A DNA stretch of 64,000 bases from Salipiger bermudensis (GTDB lineage Bacteria > Pseudomonadota > Alphaproteobacteria > Rhodobacterales > Rhodobacteraceae), in contig NZ_JAIUZY010000001.1 in assembly GCF_020171625.1 (NCBI RefSeq), forward strand, positions 558,001 through 622,000, read 5' to 3'. Below the pieces are notes generated by a model. The model saw only the letters and a program-made list of their open reading frames with translations. It was not told the DNA's origin and searched no databases. The position numbers and the translations under genes are program-made. Shown here piece by piece: positions 25,336 to 35,367 of the stretch (the stretch's first letter is position 1; the number at the start of each line of letters is the position of its first letter).

Positions 25336-26426
25336 TCCTGCACCGCTATTTCGCCCGCCGCTTCCTCACGGTGTTCCTCTCGATCCTGACGGTCTTCGCG
25401 CTGTTTCTCGCGCTGCTCGATCTGGTCGACCAGCTGCGGCGCTTCGGCAGCGACGTGAGCTTCGGTGAGGTGGTCTACCTGACGCTATTGAACCTGCCCT
25501 CCGGCCTCTACGAGATCCTGCCGCTGGTGATGATCCTCGCCACCGCGGCGCTGTTCCTGATGATGGCGCGCAGCTCCGAGCTGGTGGTGGTGCGCGCCGC
25601 CGGGCGCTCGGGCCTGACGGCGCTGGCCGGTCCGGTGGCGGTGGCGCTGGTGATCAGCGCCGTGTCGGTCGCCATCCTGAACCCGATCGTCGCCGCGACC
25701 TCGCGGCAATCCTCGGATCTCAGCGAAAGCTACAAGAGCGACGGCGCCTCGACCATCTCGATCGGGCGCGAGGGGCTGTGGCTGCGCCAGGGCGGCGCCG
25801 AGGGCGACACGGTGATCCGTGCCGCGCGCGCCAACCAAGATGCCACCGTCCTCTACGAAGTGAGCTTCGTCGAATACGAGGCCGAGAGCGGCCCGCTGCG
25901 CCGCATCGAGGCCGAGGAAGCGGCGCTCGAGGACGGCGCGTGGGTGCTGAGCAATGCCAAGGCCTGGCCACTGCAGAGCGGACGCTCGCCCGAGGGCATG
26001 TCGGAGCGGTTCGAGCGGCTCGAGCTGCCCTCGGATCTGACCCGCAACGGCATCCGCGACCGCTTCGGCAAACCGTCCTCGGTGGCGATCTGGGACCTGC
26101 CCGAGTTCATCGACGGTCTCGAGATGGCCGGCTTCTCGGCCCGGCGCCACATCGTCTGGCTGCAGATGGAACTGGCGCGCCCGGTCTTCCTCGTGGCGAT
26201 GGTTCTGGTCGCGGCGGGCTTCACCATGCGCCCCGCCCGTCTTGGCCGCACCGGCCTGCACGTGCTGGCGGCGGTGCTTCTTGGCTTCGGCCTCTATTAC
26301 GTGCGGAACTTCGCGCAGATCATGGGAGAGAACGGCCAGCTCCCGCCGATCCTCGCCGCGTGGATCCCGCCCATTGCCTCGCTGCTGCTCGCGCTGGGGC
26401 TTGTCCTGCAGATGGAGGACGGCTGA
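25332..26426 (+). CDS. lptG: LPS export ABC transporter permease LptG
   Basis: A 364-residue partner of LptF with the same layout: helices near residues 13-33, 55-80 and 97-120, a periplasmic domain, then helices from about 265. The N-terminal LHRYFARRFL and FAQIMGENGQLPP near the C-terminus are typical. It begins at an ATGA overlap with lptF and ends one base into lptD, which indicates coupled translation of LPS export components. Confidence 0.94.
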   Translation: MILHRYFARRFLTVFLSILTVFALFLALLDLVDQLRRFGSDVSFGEVVYLTLLNLPSGLYEILPLVMILATAALFLMMARSSELVVVRAAGRSGLTALAGPVAVALVISAVSVAILNPIVAATSRQSSDLSESYKSDGASTISIGREGLWLRQGGAEGDTVIRAARANQDATVLYEVSFVEYEAESGPLRRIEAEEAALEDGAWVLSNAKAWPLQSGRSPEGMSERFERLELPSDLTRNGIRDRFGKPSSVAIWDLPEFIDGLEMAGFSARRHIVWLQMELARPVFLVAMVLVAAGFTMRPARLGRTGLHVLAAVLLGFGLYYVRNFAQIMGENGQLPPILAAWIPPIASLLLALGLVLQMEDG

Positions 26427-28609
26427 TGCAGACCGCCCGTGCCGCGTGGCTTGCCGCCATGCTGGCAGTGACCGCCCCCGCGCCGCTTCTGGCGCAGACC
26501 ATGACCTTGTCCACCGAGACCGCCGACGCCGAATCCGAGCCGGCGCTGCTGGTCGCCGATCAGGTGTTCGTCGAGGATGGCGCGCGGCTTGTTGCCACCG
26601 GCAACGTCGAGGCGCTGCACGAGGGTGTCCGCCTCAGTGCGACGCGCATCCTTTATGATCAGGAGGCGGGCCTGCTGACCATCGAAGGCCCCGTCCGAAT
26701 CACCGATGCGACCGGGAACCTGCTGCTCGCCGACGCCGCCGAGATGGAGGACGGCCTGCGCAACGGCCTGCTCAGCGGCGCGCGCATGGTGATGGACGAC
26801 CAGCTTCAGCTCGCCGCCGTCGAGGCGCAGCGGGTCGGCGGGCGTTACACCCAGCTCAGCCGTGTCGCGGTGACCTCGTGCCAGGTCTGCGGCCGCAACG
26901 AGGTGCCGCTCTGGCAGATCCGCGCCGACCGGGTGATCCACGACCAGGACGCGCGTCAGCTGTATTTCGAGGGCGCCCAGCTTCGGGTGCTCGACGTGCC
27001 GATCCTGTGGGTGCCGCAGCTGCGTCTGCCCGACCCCAGCCTCGCCCGCGCCCGTGGTTTCCTGACCCCGACGCTGCGCAGCACCTCGCTGCTCGGCACC
27101 GGCGCGCGCATTCCCTATTTCATTCCGCTCGGCGACCATCAGGACATCACCCTGACCCCCTATCTCTCGAGCGAGACGCGCACCCTCGAGGCGCGCTATC
27201 GGCGCGCCTTCACCTACGGCACCATCGAGCTCAACGGCGCGGTCACGCGGGACACGCTGCTGCCGGACGATCTCCGGGGCTACCTTTTTGCCGAGGGTGA
27301 GTTCGAGCTGCGCAACGGCTTCCGCTTCGATTTCGACATCGAAACGGTCTCGGACGACTCGTATTTCAACCAGTACGACTACGGCGAGAACGAGCGCCTC
27401 GACAGCGCCTTCACGCTCAGCCGCGCGCGGCGCAACGACTTTTTCTCGACCGACCTGATCCACTACGAGACGCTGCTCGCCTCCGAAGACGACGAGACCC
27501 AGCCCTCGGTGATCGCCAATACCGAGTACGAGCGCCGGTTCTTCCCGGAGCGCCTCGGCGGGGAACTCCGTCTCGGGGCGATGGTGCATGGGCATTACCG
27601 GCGCTCGGATCTCGACATCGACAGCGATGACGAGGACAGCGTGGTCGACGGGCGCGACATGGCGCGCCTCAGCGCCGAGGCCAGCTGGCGGCGGCGCTGG
27701 ACGCTGGCGGGCGGCGTCCGGCTGGGCGTTCTGGGGCAGCTCTGGGCCGACCGCTATGCCGTGTGGGACGATGCCAGCGCCGATGCCGAGGCGTCGCAGC
27801 TCGTCCCCGGTGCCTCGGTCGAGTTGCGCTGGCCTCTGGTCAGCCGGCAGGCCTTCGGCGGGCGCTCGCTGCTCGAGCCGGTGGCGCAGTTCGGCTGGAT
27901 CGGCGGCGACCGCCCCAACATCCCCAACGATGAAAGCACGCGCGTCGAATTCGACGAAGCCAACCTGCTCTCGCTCAGCCGCTTCCCGGCCAGCGACCGC
28001 CACGAGCGCGGCCTCGTGGGCGCGGCGGGCGTGCGCTGGCAGCACGAGGCCTCCGCGGGCTGGACCGCGGGTCTCACCGTGGGCCGGGTCTGGCACGACG
28101 AGATCGACGACGATTTCAGCCGCTCGTCCGGCCTCGACGGCGAGACCTCGGACTGGCTGATCTCTGGAGGCTTTGCCAACCCGCTGGGTCTGAGCCTGTC
28201 GGTGCGCGGCCTGCTCGACCAGCAGGGCGAGTTCAACAAGGGCGAGGCGCGCGCGAGCTGGTTCAACGACCGCACCGCGCTTGATGCGTCGTACCTGCTG
28301 CTGCTGGCCGACCCGAAGGAGGACCGCCCCGAGAGCCAGGCGGAGTGGCGCTTCGAGGGCAGCTACCGGATCAGCCGCCACTGGACCGGCACCGGAGAGT
28401 GGCGCTACGATCTCGCGGACCGCCGGGTTGACCGCGCCGGTCTGGGACTGCAATACCGCAACGAATGCGTTCAGGTGGGGGCGTCGGTCTTGCGCCGTTT
28501 CGCTTCCTCGACCAACCTCGAACCGTCCACGGAGTTCGACCTCACGGTCGCCCTGACAGGCTTCGGCACCGCCGCAAGCGACAAGGAGTATCGACGCACA
28601 TGCAAATGA
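26426..28609 (+). CDS. lptD: LPS assembly outer-membrane protein LptD
   Basis: A 727-residue outer-membrane protein that, with LptE, inserts LPS into the outer leaflet. A signal peptide (to about Ala23) precedes an OstA/LptA-like jellyroll domain (residues ~40-150, with ATRILYDQEAGLLTIEGPV) and a large beta-barrel. VTSCQVCGRNEVPLW near residue 150 holds conserved cysteines. The start overlaps the lptG stop by one base. surA begins inside its last codons, so the operon pairs LptD with a chaperone for outer-membrane proteins. Confidence 0.94.
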   Translation: MQTARAAWLAAMLAVTAPAPLLAQTMTLSTETADAESEPALLVADQVFVEDGARLVATGNVEALHEGVRLSATRILYDQEAGLLTIEGPVRITDATGNLLLADAAEMEDGLRNGLLSGARMVMDDQLQLAAVEAQRVGGRYTQLSRVAVTSCQVCGRNEVPLWQIRADRVIHDQDARQLYFEGAQLRVLDVPILWVPQLRLPDPSLARARGFLTPTLRSTSLLGTGARIPYFIPLGDHQDITLTPYLSSETRTLEARYRRAFTYGTIELNGAVTRDTLLPDDLRGYLFAEGEFELRNGFRFDFDIETVSDDSYFNQYDYGENERLDSAFTLSRARRNDFFSTDLIHYETLLASEDDETQPSVIANTEYERRFFPERLGGELRLGAMVHGHYRRSDLDIDSDDEDSVVDGRDMARLSAEASWRRRWTLAGGVRLGVLGQLWADRYAVWDDASADAEASQLVPGASVELRWPLVSRQAFGGRSLLEPVAQFGWIGGDRPNIPNDESTRVEFDEANLLSLSRFPASDRHERGLVGAAGVRWQHEASAGWTAGLTVGRVWHDEIDDDFSRSSGLDGETSDWLISGGFANPLGLSLSVRGLLDQQGEFNKGEARASWFNDRTALDASYLLLLADPKEDRPESQAEWRFEGSYRISRHWTGTGEWRYDLADRRVDRAGLGLQYRNECVQVGASVLRRFASSTNLEPSTEFDLTVALTGFGTAASDKEYRRTCK

Positions 28610-29832
28610 CCCCTGCCCGCCTTCTTCGCGCCCTCACCCTGACGGCCGGTCTGGCGCTGACCCTGACGCCGGGCACGGCACCGGCGCAGAACCTCTTCGC
28701 GCCCGCCATCACCGTGGACGAGATGGTCATCACCAATTACGAGCTCGAGCAGCGCCGCCGCATGATGACGCTGCTGCGCGCGCCGGGCGATGTCACCGAG
28801 CTGTCGCGCGAACAGCTGATTGACGACCGCCTGCGCCTCAAGGCGGCACGCGAAGCCGGAATCGAGCCCTCCGAGCAGGACGTGCTCGACGGCATGGAGG
28901 AATTCGCCGGCCGTGCGAACCTCAGCCGCGAGCAGTTCGTCGCACAGCTCAATCAGGGCGGCGTCGACGAAGAGACCTTCCGCGATTTCGTCCGCGCCGG
29001 CACCGCCTGGCGCGAGCTGGTGCGGGCACGGTTTGCCTCGCGCACCCAGATCACCCCCGAAGAGGTCGACCGGGCGCTCTCGACCGGCGGCGGCGGCTCC
29101 GACGTGCGGGTGCTGCTCTCCGAGATCATCATGCCGATCAACGCCCAGAATGCCGCGGCCGTGCAGGCCCGCGCCGAGCGCATTTCGCAGATGACCTCGG
29201 CCTCGGAATTCTCGGCGCAGGCGCGGCAGTATTCCGCCACCGCGACCCGCGACAATGGCGGCCGGCTGCCGTGGCGCGACCTGACCGAACTGCCGCCGCA
29301 GATCCGCTCGCTGGTGCTGGGCCTCGCGCCCGGCGAGGTCACCGCGCCGCTGCCGATCCAAGGGGCCGTGGCGCTGTTCCAGCTGCGCGACATCGAGGAA
29401 AGCGGCTATACCGCCCCGGAATACGCCGCCATCGAATACGCCGCCTACTACATGGCCGGCGGCCGCTCGCCCGAGACGCTCGCCCAGGCGCGGGTGCTGG
29501 CCGGGCGGGTCGACCGTTGCGATGATCTCTACGCCACTGCCAAGGGCCAGCCCGAGGAGGTGCTCGACCGCGTCACGCTGCCGCCCGCCGAGATCCCGAC
29601 CGACATCGCCTACGAGCTGTCGAAGCTCGATCCCGGCGAGGTCTCGACTGCGCTGACGCGGGCCGACGGGCAGACGCTGGTGTTCCTGATGCTCTGCGGT
29701 CGCACCGCCGCGGTGGCCGAGGATGCCGACCGCAGCCAGGTCGAGATCGGCCTGCGCAACCGTCGCCTCACCGAGGTCTCCGACAGCTACCTCGCCCAGC
29801 TGCGTGCCAACGCGCGCATCGTCGTGAAATGA
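28600..29832 (+). CDS. surA: Periplasmic SurA-type peptidyl-prolyl isomerase/chaperone
   Basis: A 410-residue secreted chaperone. A signal peptide ends near AQNLF. A SurA N-terminal domain (VDEMVITNYELEQRRRMM; REQLIDDRLRLKAAREAGI) is followed by a parvulin domain at about 170-280 (LLSEIIMPIN, ATRDNGGRLPWRDLTELP) and a C-terminal segment. It assists folding of barrel proteins such as LptD. ATG 28600 is preferred, 11 nt after AAGGAG, and overlaps the lptD end by 10 bp; ATG 28606 would give an ATGA overlap. Followed by pdxA with a 4-bp overlap. Confidence 0.92.
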   Translation: MQMTPARLLRALTLTAGLALTLTPGTAPAQNLFAPAITVDEMVITNYELEQRRRMMTLLRAPGDVTELSREQLIDDRLRLKAAREAGIEPSEQDVLDGMEEFAGRANLSREQFVAQLNQGGVDEETFRDFVRAGTAWRELVRARFASRTQITPEEVDRALSTGGGGSDVRVLLSEIIMPINAQNAAAVQARAERISQMTSASEFSAQARQYSATATRDNGGRLPWRDLTELPPQIRSLVLGLAPGEVTAPLPIQGAVALFQLRDIEESGYTAPEYAAIEYAAYYMAGGRSPETLAQARVLAGRVDRCDDLYATAKGQPEEVLDRVTLPPAEIPTDIAYELSKLDPGEVSTALTRADGQTLVFLMLCGRTAAVAEDADRSQVEIGLRNRRLTEVSDSYLAQLRANARIVVK

Positions 29833-30818
29833 GCCCCCGGCCCGCCCCCGTGGCGATGAGCTGCGGGGAGCCCTCTGGCATCGGCCCGGAACTCGCGGAA
29901 GCCGCGTGGAAGGCGCTCGGCGCGGAGCTGCCCTTCGTCTATCTCGGCGCGCCGGCGCATCTGCCCGGCAGCGTGCCGCACGTTCTGATCGCGCGCCCCG
30001 AGGAGGCGGCGCAGGCCGCCGAGACCGGCCTGCCGGTGCTGGCGCTCGACATCCCCGGCCCGCGCGTGCCGGGCACGCCGCAGCCGAACCAGGCCGCCGG
30101 CGTCATCGCCTCGATCGCGCGTGGTGTCGGGCTGGTGCAGGACAGGGCGTGCTCGGCGCTCTGCACCCTGCCGATCTCCAAGCAGGCGCTGGCCGAGGGG
30201 GCGGGTTTTGCCTATCCCGGCCACACCGAGTATCTCGCCGCCCTCGGCGGCGTCGACGAGGTGGTGATGATGCTGGCCTCGGACGAGCTCCGCGTGGTGC
30301 CCGCCACGATCCACATCCCGGTCTCCGAGGTGCCCGCGGCTCTGACGCCCGCGCTGCTCGAGAAGCGCCTGCGCATCACCCACGCCGCGCTCATCGCGCG
30401 CTTCGGCATCAGCGCGCCGCGCATCGCCGTGGCCGGTCTCAACCCCCATGCGGGCGAAGGCGGGCGCATGGGCCGCGAGGAGATCGAGCTGATCTCGCCG
30501 GTGCTTGAGACGCTGCGCGCCGAGGGCATGGACCTGATCGGCCCGCTGCCCGCGGACACCATGTTCCACGCCGAGGCGCGGGCGGGCTATGACGCGGCGG
30601 TGGCGATGTATCACGACCAGGCGCTGATCCCGATCAAGACGCTGGCCTTCGACCGCGGTGTCAACGTCACGCTCGGCCTGCCCTTCATCCGCACCTCGCC
30701 CGATCACGGCACCGCCTTCGGCATTGCCGGACAGGGCGTCGCCAACCCGACCTCGACCATCGAGGCGCTGCGCATGGCGTGGCGGATGGCCGGTGGACAA
30801 TCCGGAAGCGCGGCGTGA
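29829..30818 (+). CDS. pdxA: 4-hydroxythreonine-4-phosphate dehydrogenase
   Basis: A 329-residue enzyme of the DXP-dependent vitamin B6 pathway. It oxidises 4-phosphohydroxy-L-threonine with NAD, then decarboxylation gives 3-amino-1-hydroxyacetone phosphate. Motifs seen: GEPSGIGPE, the metal-binding [27 protein letters not shown] and [12 protein letters not shown]. It overlaps surA by ATGA and sits before rsmA, the common surA-pdxA-rsmA order. Confidence 0.96.
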   Translation: MSPRPAPVAMSCGEPSGIGPELAEAAWKALGAELPFVYLGAPAHLPGSVPHVLIARPEEAAQAAETGLPVLALDIPGPRVPGTPQPNQAAGVIASIARGVGLVQDRACSALCTLPISKQALAEGAGFAYPGHTEYLAALGGVDEVVMMLASDELRVVPATIHIPVSEVPAALTPALLEKRLRITHAALIARFGISAPRIAVAGLNPHAGEGGRMGREEIELISPVLETLRAEGMDLIGPLPADTMFHAEARAGYDAAVAMYHDQALIPIKTLAFDRGVNVTLGLPFIRTSPDHGTAFGIAGQGVANPTSTIEALRMAWRMAGGQSGSAA

Positions 30819-30831
30819 GCGTCAGCGCCGC

Positions 30832-30894
30832 AGCGGGGGCGCTGCCCCCGTCCGCCTGAGGCGGACTCCCCCGAGGTATTTTGGAACCAGAGAA
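30832..30894. repeat. Dispersed intergenic repeat, copy 1
   Basis: It contains the GGGGGCGCTGCCCCC palindrome (from 30835), a second hairpin GTCCGCC-TGA-GGCGGAC (30850-30866) and the core CCCCCGAGGTATTTTGGAACCAGAGAAG written in two parts (30868-30895). It fills the pdxA-rsmA gap and ends 3 bp before the rsmA ATG, supplying the AGAGAAG that probably serves as its ribosome site. Confidence 0.8.
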
Positions 30895-30897
30895 GAC

Positions 30898-31734
30898 ATG
30901 AGCGCCATCGACGGGCTTCCACCGCTGCGCGAGGTCATCGCCTCGCACGAGCTGTCGGCGAAGAAATCGCTGGGGCAGAACTTTCTGCTCGACCTGAACC
31001 TGACCGCCAAGATCGCGCGGCAGGCCGGCGACCTCACGGGCATGGACGTGCTCGAGATCGGGCCGGGCCCGGGCGGGCTGACCCGCGGGCTGCTGGCCGA
31101 GGGCGCGCGCAAGGTTCTGGCGATCGAGAAGGACACCCGCTGCCTGCCGGCGCTGTCCGAGATTGCCGCGGCCTATCCGGACCGGCTCGAGGTGATCTCG
31201 GGCGACGCGCTGCAGATCGACCCGCTGGCGCATCTGACGCCGCCGATCGCGATCTGCGCCAACCTGCCCTACAATGTCGGCACCGAGCTGCTGGTGCGCT
31301 GGCTGACGCCGGAGGACTGGCCGCCGTTCTGGCAGACCCTGACGCTGATGTTCCAGCGCGAGGTGGCCGAGCGCATCGTGGCGCAGCCCGGCTCCAAGGC
31401 CTATGGCCGGCTGGCGGTGCTGGCGCAGTGGCGCGCCGAGGCGCGGATCGTGCTGAGCCTGCCGCCCGGCGCCTTCACGCCGCCGCCCAAGGTCTCGTCG
31501 GCGGTGGTGCATCTGCGCGCCCTGCCCGAACCGCGCTTCCCCGCCGAGCGCGCGGTGCTCGAGCGCGTGGTGGCGGCGGCCTTCAACCAGCGCCGCAAGA
31601 TGCTGCGCGCCGCGCTGAAGGGGCTGGCGCCGGATATCGAGGACCGGCTCGAGGCCGCGGGCATCGCCCCCACCGAACGCGCCGAGCAGGTCTCGCTCGA
31701 GCAATTCTGCGCCCTCGCCCGCGCCCTGGCCTGA
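30898..31734 (+). CDS. rsmA: 16S rRNA (adenine1518/1519-N6) dimethyltransferase
   Basis: A 278-residue KsgA/RsmA. It dimethylates two adenines near the 3' end of 16S rRNA late in 30S assembly. Motifs: [11 protein letters not shown] at the N-terminus, SAM motif [11 protein letters not shown] and catalytic NLPYNVGT. The C-terminal helical domain has [16 protein letters not shown]. The only plausible ribosome site is within the intergenic repeat just upstream. A strong bidirectional terminator follows. Confidence 0.96.
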   Translation: MSAIDGLPPLREVIASHELSAKKSLGQNFLLDLNLTAKIARQAGDLTGMDVLEIGPGPGGLTRGLLAEGARKVLAIEKDTRCLPALSEIAAAYPDRLEVISGDALQIDPLAHLTPPIAICANLPYNVGTELLVRWLTPEDWPPFWQTLTLMFQREVAERIVAQPGSKAYGRLAVLAQWRAEARIVLSLPPGAFTPPPKVSSAVVHLRALPEPRFPAERAVLERVVAAAFNQRRKMLRAALKGLAPDIEDRLEAAGIAPTERAEQVSLEQFCALARALA

Positions 31735-31781
31735 CGCACTGGCCCGAGGCCTGAGCGCCGTCACACAGCACACAAAAGAAA

Positions 31782-31815
31782 GACGCCATCTCCGCGGGGG
31801 AGATGGCGTCTTTTT
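31782..31815. terminator. Bidirectional rho-independent terminator between rsmA and DUF4167 gene
   Basis: GACGCCATCTCC (31782-31793), a 5-nt loop and GGAGATGGCGTC (31799-31810) form a perfect 12-bp stem followed by TTTTT on the plus strand. The minus strand has TTTCTTTTG after the stem, so it can also serve the convergent gene. Confidence 0.92.
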
Positions 31816-31836
31816 CGTCTCTGGCCTGACGCGGCC

Positions 31837-32538
31837 TTACTCGGCGGCGTCGGAGGCGGGCGTGTCGTCGCTCGCCGGCTTGCGGCTGCGGGGTTTCCTT
31901 GCAGGCTTCTCGGCCGCCTCGCCTTCGCCGGCAGGCTCGGCTTTCTTGCGCGGGCTGCGCCGGGTGCGCCTGGGCTTGTCCTCCGCCGAAGCGGGCGACG
32001 CTTCCGAGCGGTTTTCCGGCGTCTCGACCAGACCCGACTCCCCGTCTTCGCCCGCCGGGTCGATCACGTCGTCCTGGGGGACAGGCTTCGGCTCGGAGCG
32101 CTGCTCGGCGCGCGGGGCGGATTGGGGCTGGTCGCCATTGCCGCCATTGCCACCGTCGGAGGAGGACTGGCCACCGTCGCGGTCGTCACGGTCAGAACTC
32201 TTCTGCGCGTCACGATCGGCGCGCTCCTTGTCGCGCTGCGCCTGACGCTCGCGGTTCTCGCGCTCCTGCTGCTCACGCTTGGCGTCGACCTCGCGCTGCG
32301 CTTCGGAGAGCATCCGGAGGTAATGCTCGGCGTGCTGCTGGAAGTTCTCAGCCGCCACCCGGTCATTGCCAAGCGCCGCGTCGCGGGCCAGCTGGTTGTA
32401 CTTGTCGATGATTTGCTGCGGAGTACCGCGCACCTTGCCCTCGGGGCCGTTGCTGTCGAACACACGGTTGACGACGTTGCCCAGCGAGTTGCGGTTGCGG
32501 TTGTTCTTCGACCGCGAACGGGATTTCGAGGATCGCAT
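31837..32538 (-). CDS. DUF4167 protein, RNA-binding-like basic/disordered
   Basis: A 233-residue protein of the alphaproteobacterial DUF4167 family. The conserved N-terminus (residues ~1-75) reads KSRSRSKNNRNRNSLGN, VVNRVFDSNGPEGKVRGT and QHAEHYLRMLSEAQREV. The remainder is a charged, low-complexity tail with KPRRTRRSPRKK and RKPRSRKP basic runs. The composition suggests nucleic-acid binding; function is not known. It sits downstream of prfA-prmC as in many related genomes. Confidence 0.9.
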   Translation of the reverse strand: MRSSKSRSRSKNNRNRNSLGNVVNRVFDSNGPEGKVRGTPQQIIDKYNQLARDAALGNDRVAAENFQQHAEHYLRMLSEAQREVDAKREQQERENRERQAQRDKERADRDAQKSSDRDDRDGGQSSSDGGNGGNGDQPQSAPRAEQRSEPKPVPQDDVIDPAGEDGESGLVETPENRSEASPASAEDKPRRTRRSPRKKAEPAGEGEAAEKPARKPRSRKPASDDTPASDAAE

Positions 32539-32759
32539 CTGTTCTGCTATCAGCCTTGTGTCTGACTGTCCCTGTGACCCTGCGGCGCCGCTGGCGCCAT
32601 CGTGTGCGGGATCACATCAATGTTGGGTTGAAGTCGGGCGGGACCGCCGGAGGCATCCACCGCACCGAACCCCTCCTGCTAACCATGTCGGGGCCACGGA
32701 AACAAGGGGAAATCTCGAATAAGCCAAGAAAACCGCCGAAAATTGCAGCGACTTGCCGC

Positions 32760-33623
32760 TCAGGCCGCGGCGATCCGCCCGACCACGACCCGGTCGCGCC
32801 GGTCGAGATCGGCGATCACCGCCACCTCGGCAAGGCCCGCGGCGCGGAACAGATCCGCCACGGCAGCGCCCTGTGTGGGGCCGATCTCGACCATCAGCCG
32901 CCCGCCGGGCAGCAGGTGCGAGGGTGCGCCGGCGGCGATCCTGCGATAGGCGGTCAGGCCGTCGCCCTCATCGGTGAGCGCGATGCGCGGCTCGTGGTCG
33001 CGCACCTCGGGGGAAAGATCGAGCATCTCGTCGAGCGCGATATAGGGCGGGTTCGAAACGATCAGGTCGAAGCGTTCGCGGTCGTCCTCCCCCAACGCGC
33101 CGAACCAGCTGCCCCGGGCCAGCGCCACGCGGGCCTCGAGGCCAAGCGCGTCGCGGTTGCGGAAGGCCACCTCGAGCGCGTCCTGCGACAGGTCCGTGCC
33201 GATGCCGGTGGCGCGCTCGCGCTCGCACAGCAGAGTCAGAAGGATGCAGCCCGATCCGGTGCCGAGGTCGAGGATCCGCGTAAACGGTCCCGCCAGCGCC
33301 GCCTCGATCAGGATCTCGGTCTCGGGCCGCGGGTCGAGCACCGCCGGGGTGACAAGGAACTCACGGCCGTAGAACAGCCGCCGCCCGGTGATGTGCGACA
33401 CCGGCACATGCGCGGCGCGGCTGTCGATGACGGTTTGAAACAGCAGCGCGTGCTCGGGTTCGACGGGATCCGGCAGAAACAGCGTCAGCCGCCCCGGCGC
33501 CACCTTGAGCACATGCGCCAGCAGGCGCCGCGCGTCGCGGCCGGGATCGGGGATGCCCGCCTCGGCCAGCCGCCGCGTGGCCTGCGCCAGCAGCGCCGAG
33601 CCGGTCACGCGGTCTGCGCTCAC
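32760..33623 (-). CDS. prmC: Release factor glutamine N5-methyltransferase
   Basis: A 287-residue PrmC. It methylates the glutamine of the GGQ motif in release factors. An N-terminal helical domain precedes a SAM domain with [10 protein letters not shown] and the catalytic SNPPYI. It starts with GTG at 33623, overlapping the prfA stop by 4 bp (GTGA), so enzyme and substrate are translated together. DUF4167 follows 221 bp downstream. An in-frame extension upstream would read antisense-like sequence within prfA and is rejected. Confidence 0.95.
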   Translation of the reverse strand: MSADRVTGSALLAQATRRLAEAGIPDPGRDARRLLAHVLKVAPGRLTLFLPDPVEPEHALLFQTVIDSRAAHVPVSHITGRRLFYGREFLVTPAVLDPRPETEILIEAALAGPFTRILDLGTGSGCILLTLLCERERATGIGTDLSQDALEVAFRNRDALGLEARVALARGSWFGALGEDDRERFDLIVSNPPYIALDEMLDLSPEVRDHEPRIALTDEGDGLTAYRRIAAGAPSHLLPGGRLMVEIGPTQGAAVADLFRAAGLAEVAVIADLDRRDRVVVGRIAAA

Positions 33624-34669
33624 GCGCCCATCTCCGCAAGCTGCGCCGCCTGCGCGTCGGCTGTGAGCGCGTCGATGATCTCGTCCAGATCGCCCGCGAG
33701 GATCTGCTCGAGCCGGTAGAGCGTCAGGCCGATGCGGTGATCGGTTAGGCGGCCCTGCGGGAAGTTGTAGGTGCGGATGCGCTCGGAGCGGTCGCCGGAG
33801 CCGACCTGCGCCTTGCGATCCGAGGCGCGGGCATCGGCGGCTTTCTGGCGCTCGAGGTCGAACAGCCGCGTGCGCAGCACGTTCATCGCGATCTCGCGGT
33901 TGCGGTGCTGTGACTTCTCGGAACTGGTCACCACGATGCCGGTAGGCACGTGGGTGATGCGCACCGCCGAGTCGGTGGTGTTGACGTGCTGCCCGCCCGC
34001 CCCCGAGGCGCGCATGGTGTCGATGCGGATGTCGGCGGCGGCGATGTCGATGTCGACGGCCTCGGCCTCGGGCAGCACCGCCACGGTGGCGGCGGAGGTG
34101 TGGATGCGGCCGCCGCTCTCGGTCTCGGGCACGCGCTGGACGCGGTGCACGCCGGATTCGAACTTCAGCCGGGCGAAGACGTTCTCGCCCTCGATGCGCA
34201 CCACCAGCTCGCGCAGGCCGCCAAGCTCGGTGGGCTGTTCCTCGATCACCTCCCAGCGCCATCCCCGCGCCTCGGCATAGCGCTGGTACATGCGCGCCAG
34301 ATCGCCGGCGAACAGCGCTGCTTCTTCGCCGCCGGTTCCGGGCCGGATCTCGAGCATGGCGGGCCGCGCATCGGCGGCATCCTTCGGCAGAAGCGCCAGC
34401 TGCAGCGCCTTCTCTGCCTCGGGCAGGCGCGCGCGCAGAGCGGGAAGCTCCTCCTCGGCCAGCTCCTTCATCTCGGGATCGTCCAGCATCGCCTCGGCCT
34501 CGCCAAGCTCGGCCTGCAGGCTGGTCCAGTCGCGGATCTGTTCGACCACGGGGCGCAGCTCGGCATATTCGCGGCCAAGCGCGGCAATGTCGCCCGATCC
34601 CTGGGCCAGGCGGGCCTCGAGATACTCGAAACGTTCACGAATTTGCTGAAGACGGTCAGAGGGGATCAT
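33620..34669 (-). CDS. prfA: Peptide chain release factor 1
   Basis: A 349-residue RF1. It reads UAA and UAG and triggers peptide release. The GGQ motif is in [15 protein letters not shown]; an N-terminal helical domain and the C-terminal [19 protein letters not shown] segment are typical. Its GGQ glutamine is the target of PrmC, encoded just downstream with overlapping codons. Length is normal. Confidence 0.97.
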   Translation of the reverse strand: MIPSDRLQQIRERFEYLEARLAQGSGDIAALGREYAELRPVVEQIRDWTSLQAELGEAEAMLDDPEMKELAEEELPALRARLPEAEKALQLALLPKDAADARPAMLEIRPGTGGEEAALFAGDLARMYQRYAEARGWRWEVIEEQPTELGGLRELVVRIEGENVFARLKFESGVHRVQRVPETESGGRIHTSAATVAVLPEAEAVDIDIAAADIRIDTMRASGAGGQHVNTTDSAVRITHVPTGIVVTSSEKSQHRNREIAMNVLRTRLFDLERQKAADARASDRKAQVGSGDRSERIRTYNFPQGRLTDHRIGLTLYRLEQILAGDLDEIIDALTADAQAAQLAEMGA

Positions 34670-34762
34670 GGCGCAACTGTCTTCCCCGAAACCATCGGCG
34701 GGTCAAGGGCGGGCGCTGCGGCGCGGGCGAGATTTCCGCGCCCGCGGGCTGCCGGCACGGGC

Positions 34763-35173
34763 TCACTCGACGGTGTTGAGCCGCCCCAGCCAGCCGTCGA
34801 CGCGGGCCTTGTTGGTGCCCATGTCGGACTGCCCGAAACGCTGCCGGGCGTAGATCTCGATGAACCCGTCGTCGAGTTGCACCGTGGTATAGTCGGGGAA
34901 GCCCATCCACTGCGAGCGCGTGAGATAGGTCACGCGGCCATCATCGGGGCTGCCGGCAAGGACTTCCGTGCGCGGCGTCTCGAGGATGATCCGGTGCAGC
35001 ATGGCGATCATCGCATCATCGCCGGGCACCCGGCGGCGCACGCCATGGGCCAGATCCTGATCCGCCGAGACCTTGGGATCGACATGCCACACCCCGGGAT
35101 CGGACGGGGCGAGCCGGATCCAGGCCAGACCGCCGATGACAACAAGCACGATGAGCCAGAATATCTTACGCAC
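34763..35173 (-). CDS. DUF1499 membrane-anchored protein
   Basis: A 136-residue protein with one N-terminal membrane helix (FWLIVLVVIGGLAWI) and a DUF1499 domain. Family pattern seen: VTYLTRSQWMGFPDYTTVQL and IEIYARQRFGQSDMGTNKARV. Function unknown; members are common in alphaproteobacteria. The start is GTG at 35173 after AAAGGA, since the longer frame upstream is not conserved. A weak GC hairpin (34722-34746) lies between it and prfA. Confidence 0.85.
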   Translation of the reverse strand: MRKIFWLIVLVVIGGLAWIRLAPSDPGVWHVDPKVSADQDLAHGVRRRVPGDDAMIAMLHRIILETPRTEVLAGSPDDGRVTYLTRSQWMGFPDYTTVQLDDGFIEIYARQRFGQSDMGTNKARVDGWLGRLNTVE

Positions 35174-35367
35174 GGAGACCGGTCCTTTCAGGTCTTTCAG
35201 TTGGGTCGGAACAGATCCCGGACCGCGCATGGCGACCGGGTCTCTCGGGACGGACCACCCGATAGGCGGGCGTCCCCGTGTTCCCATGATTCCGCCGGCA
35301 GGAAAAGGCCGACGGGCCATCGTTCGCGGTATCCCGCGCACTCACTGGCGGTCACTGGGGCCGGGCG

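Noticed and set aside
26297-28453. 718-codon antisense open frame over lptD
   Set aside because: High-GC antisense artefact. It has no ribosome site or motif, and lptD is clear on the other strand.
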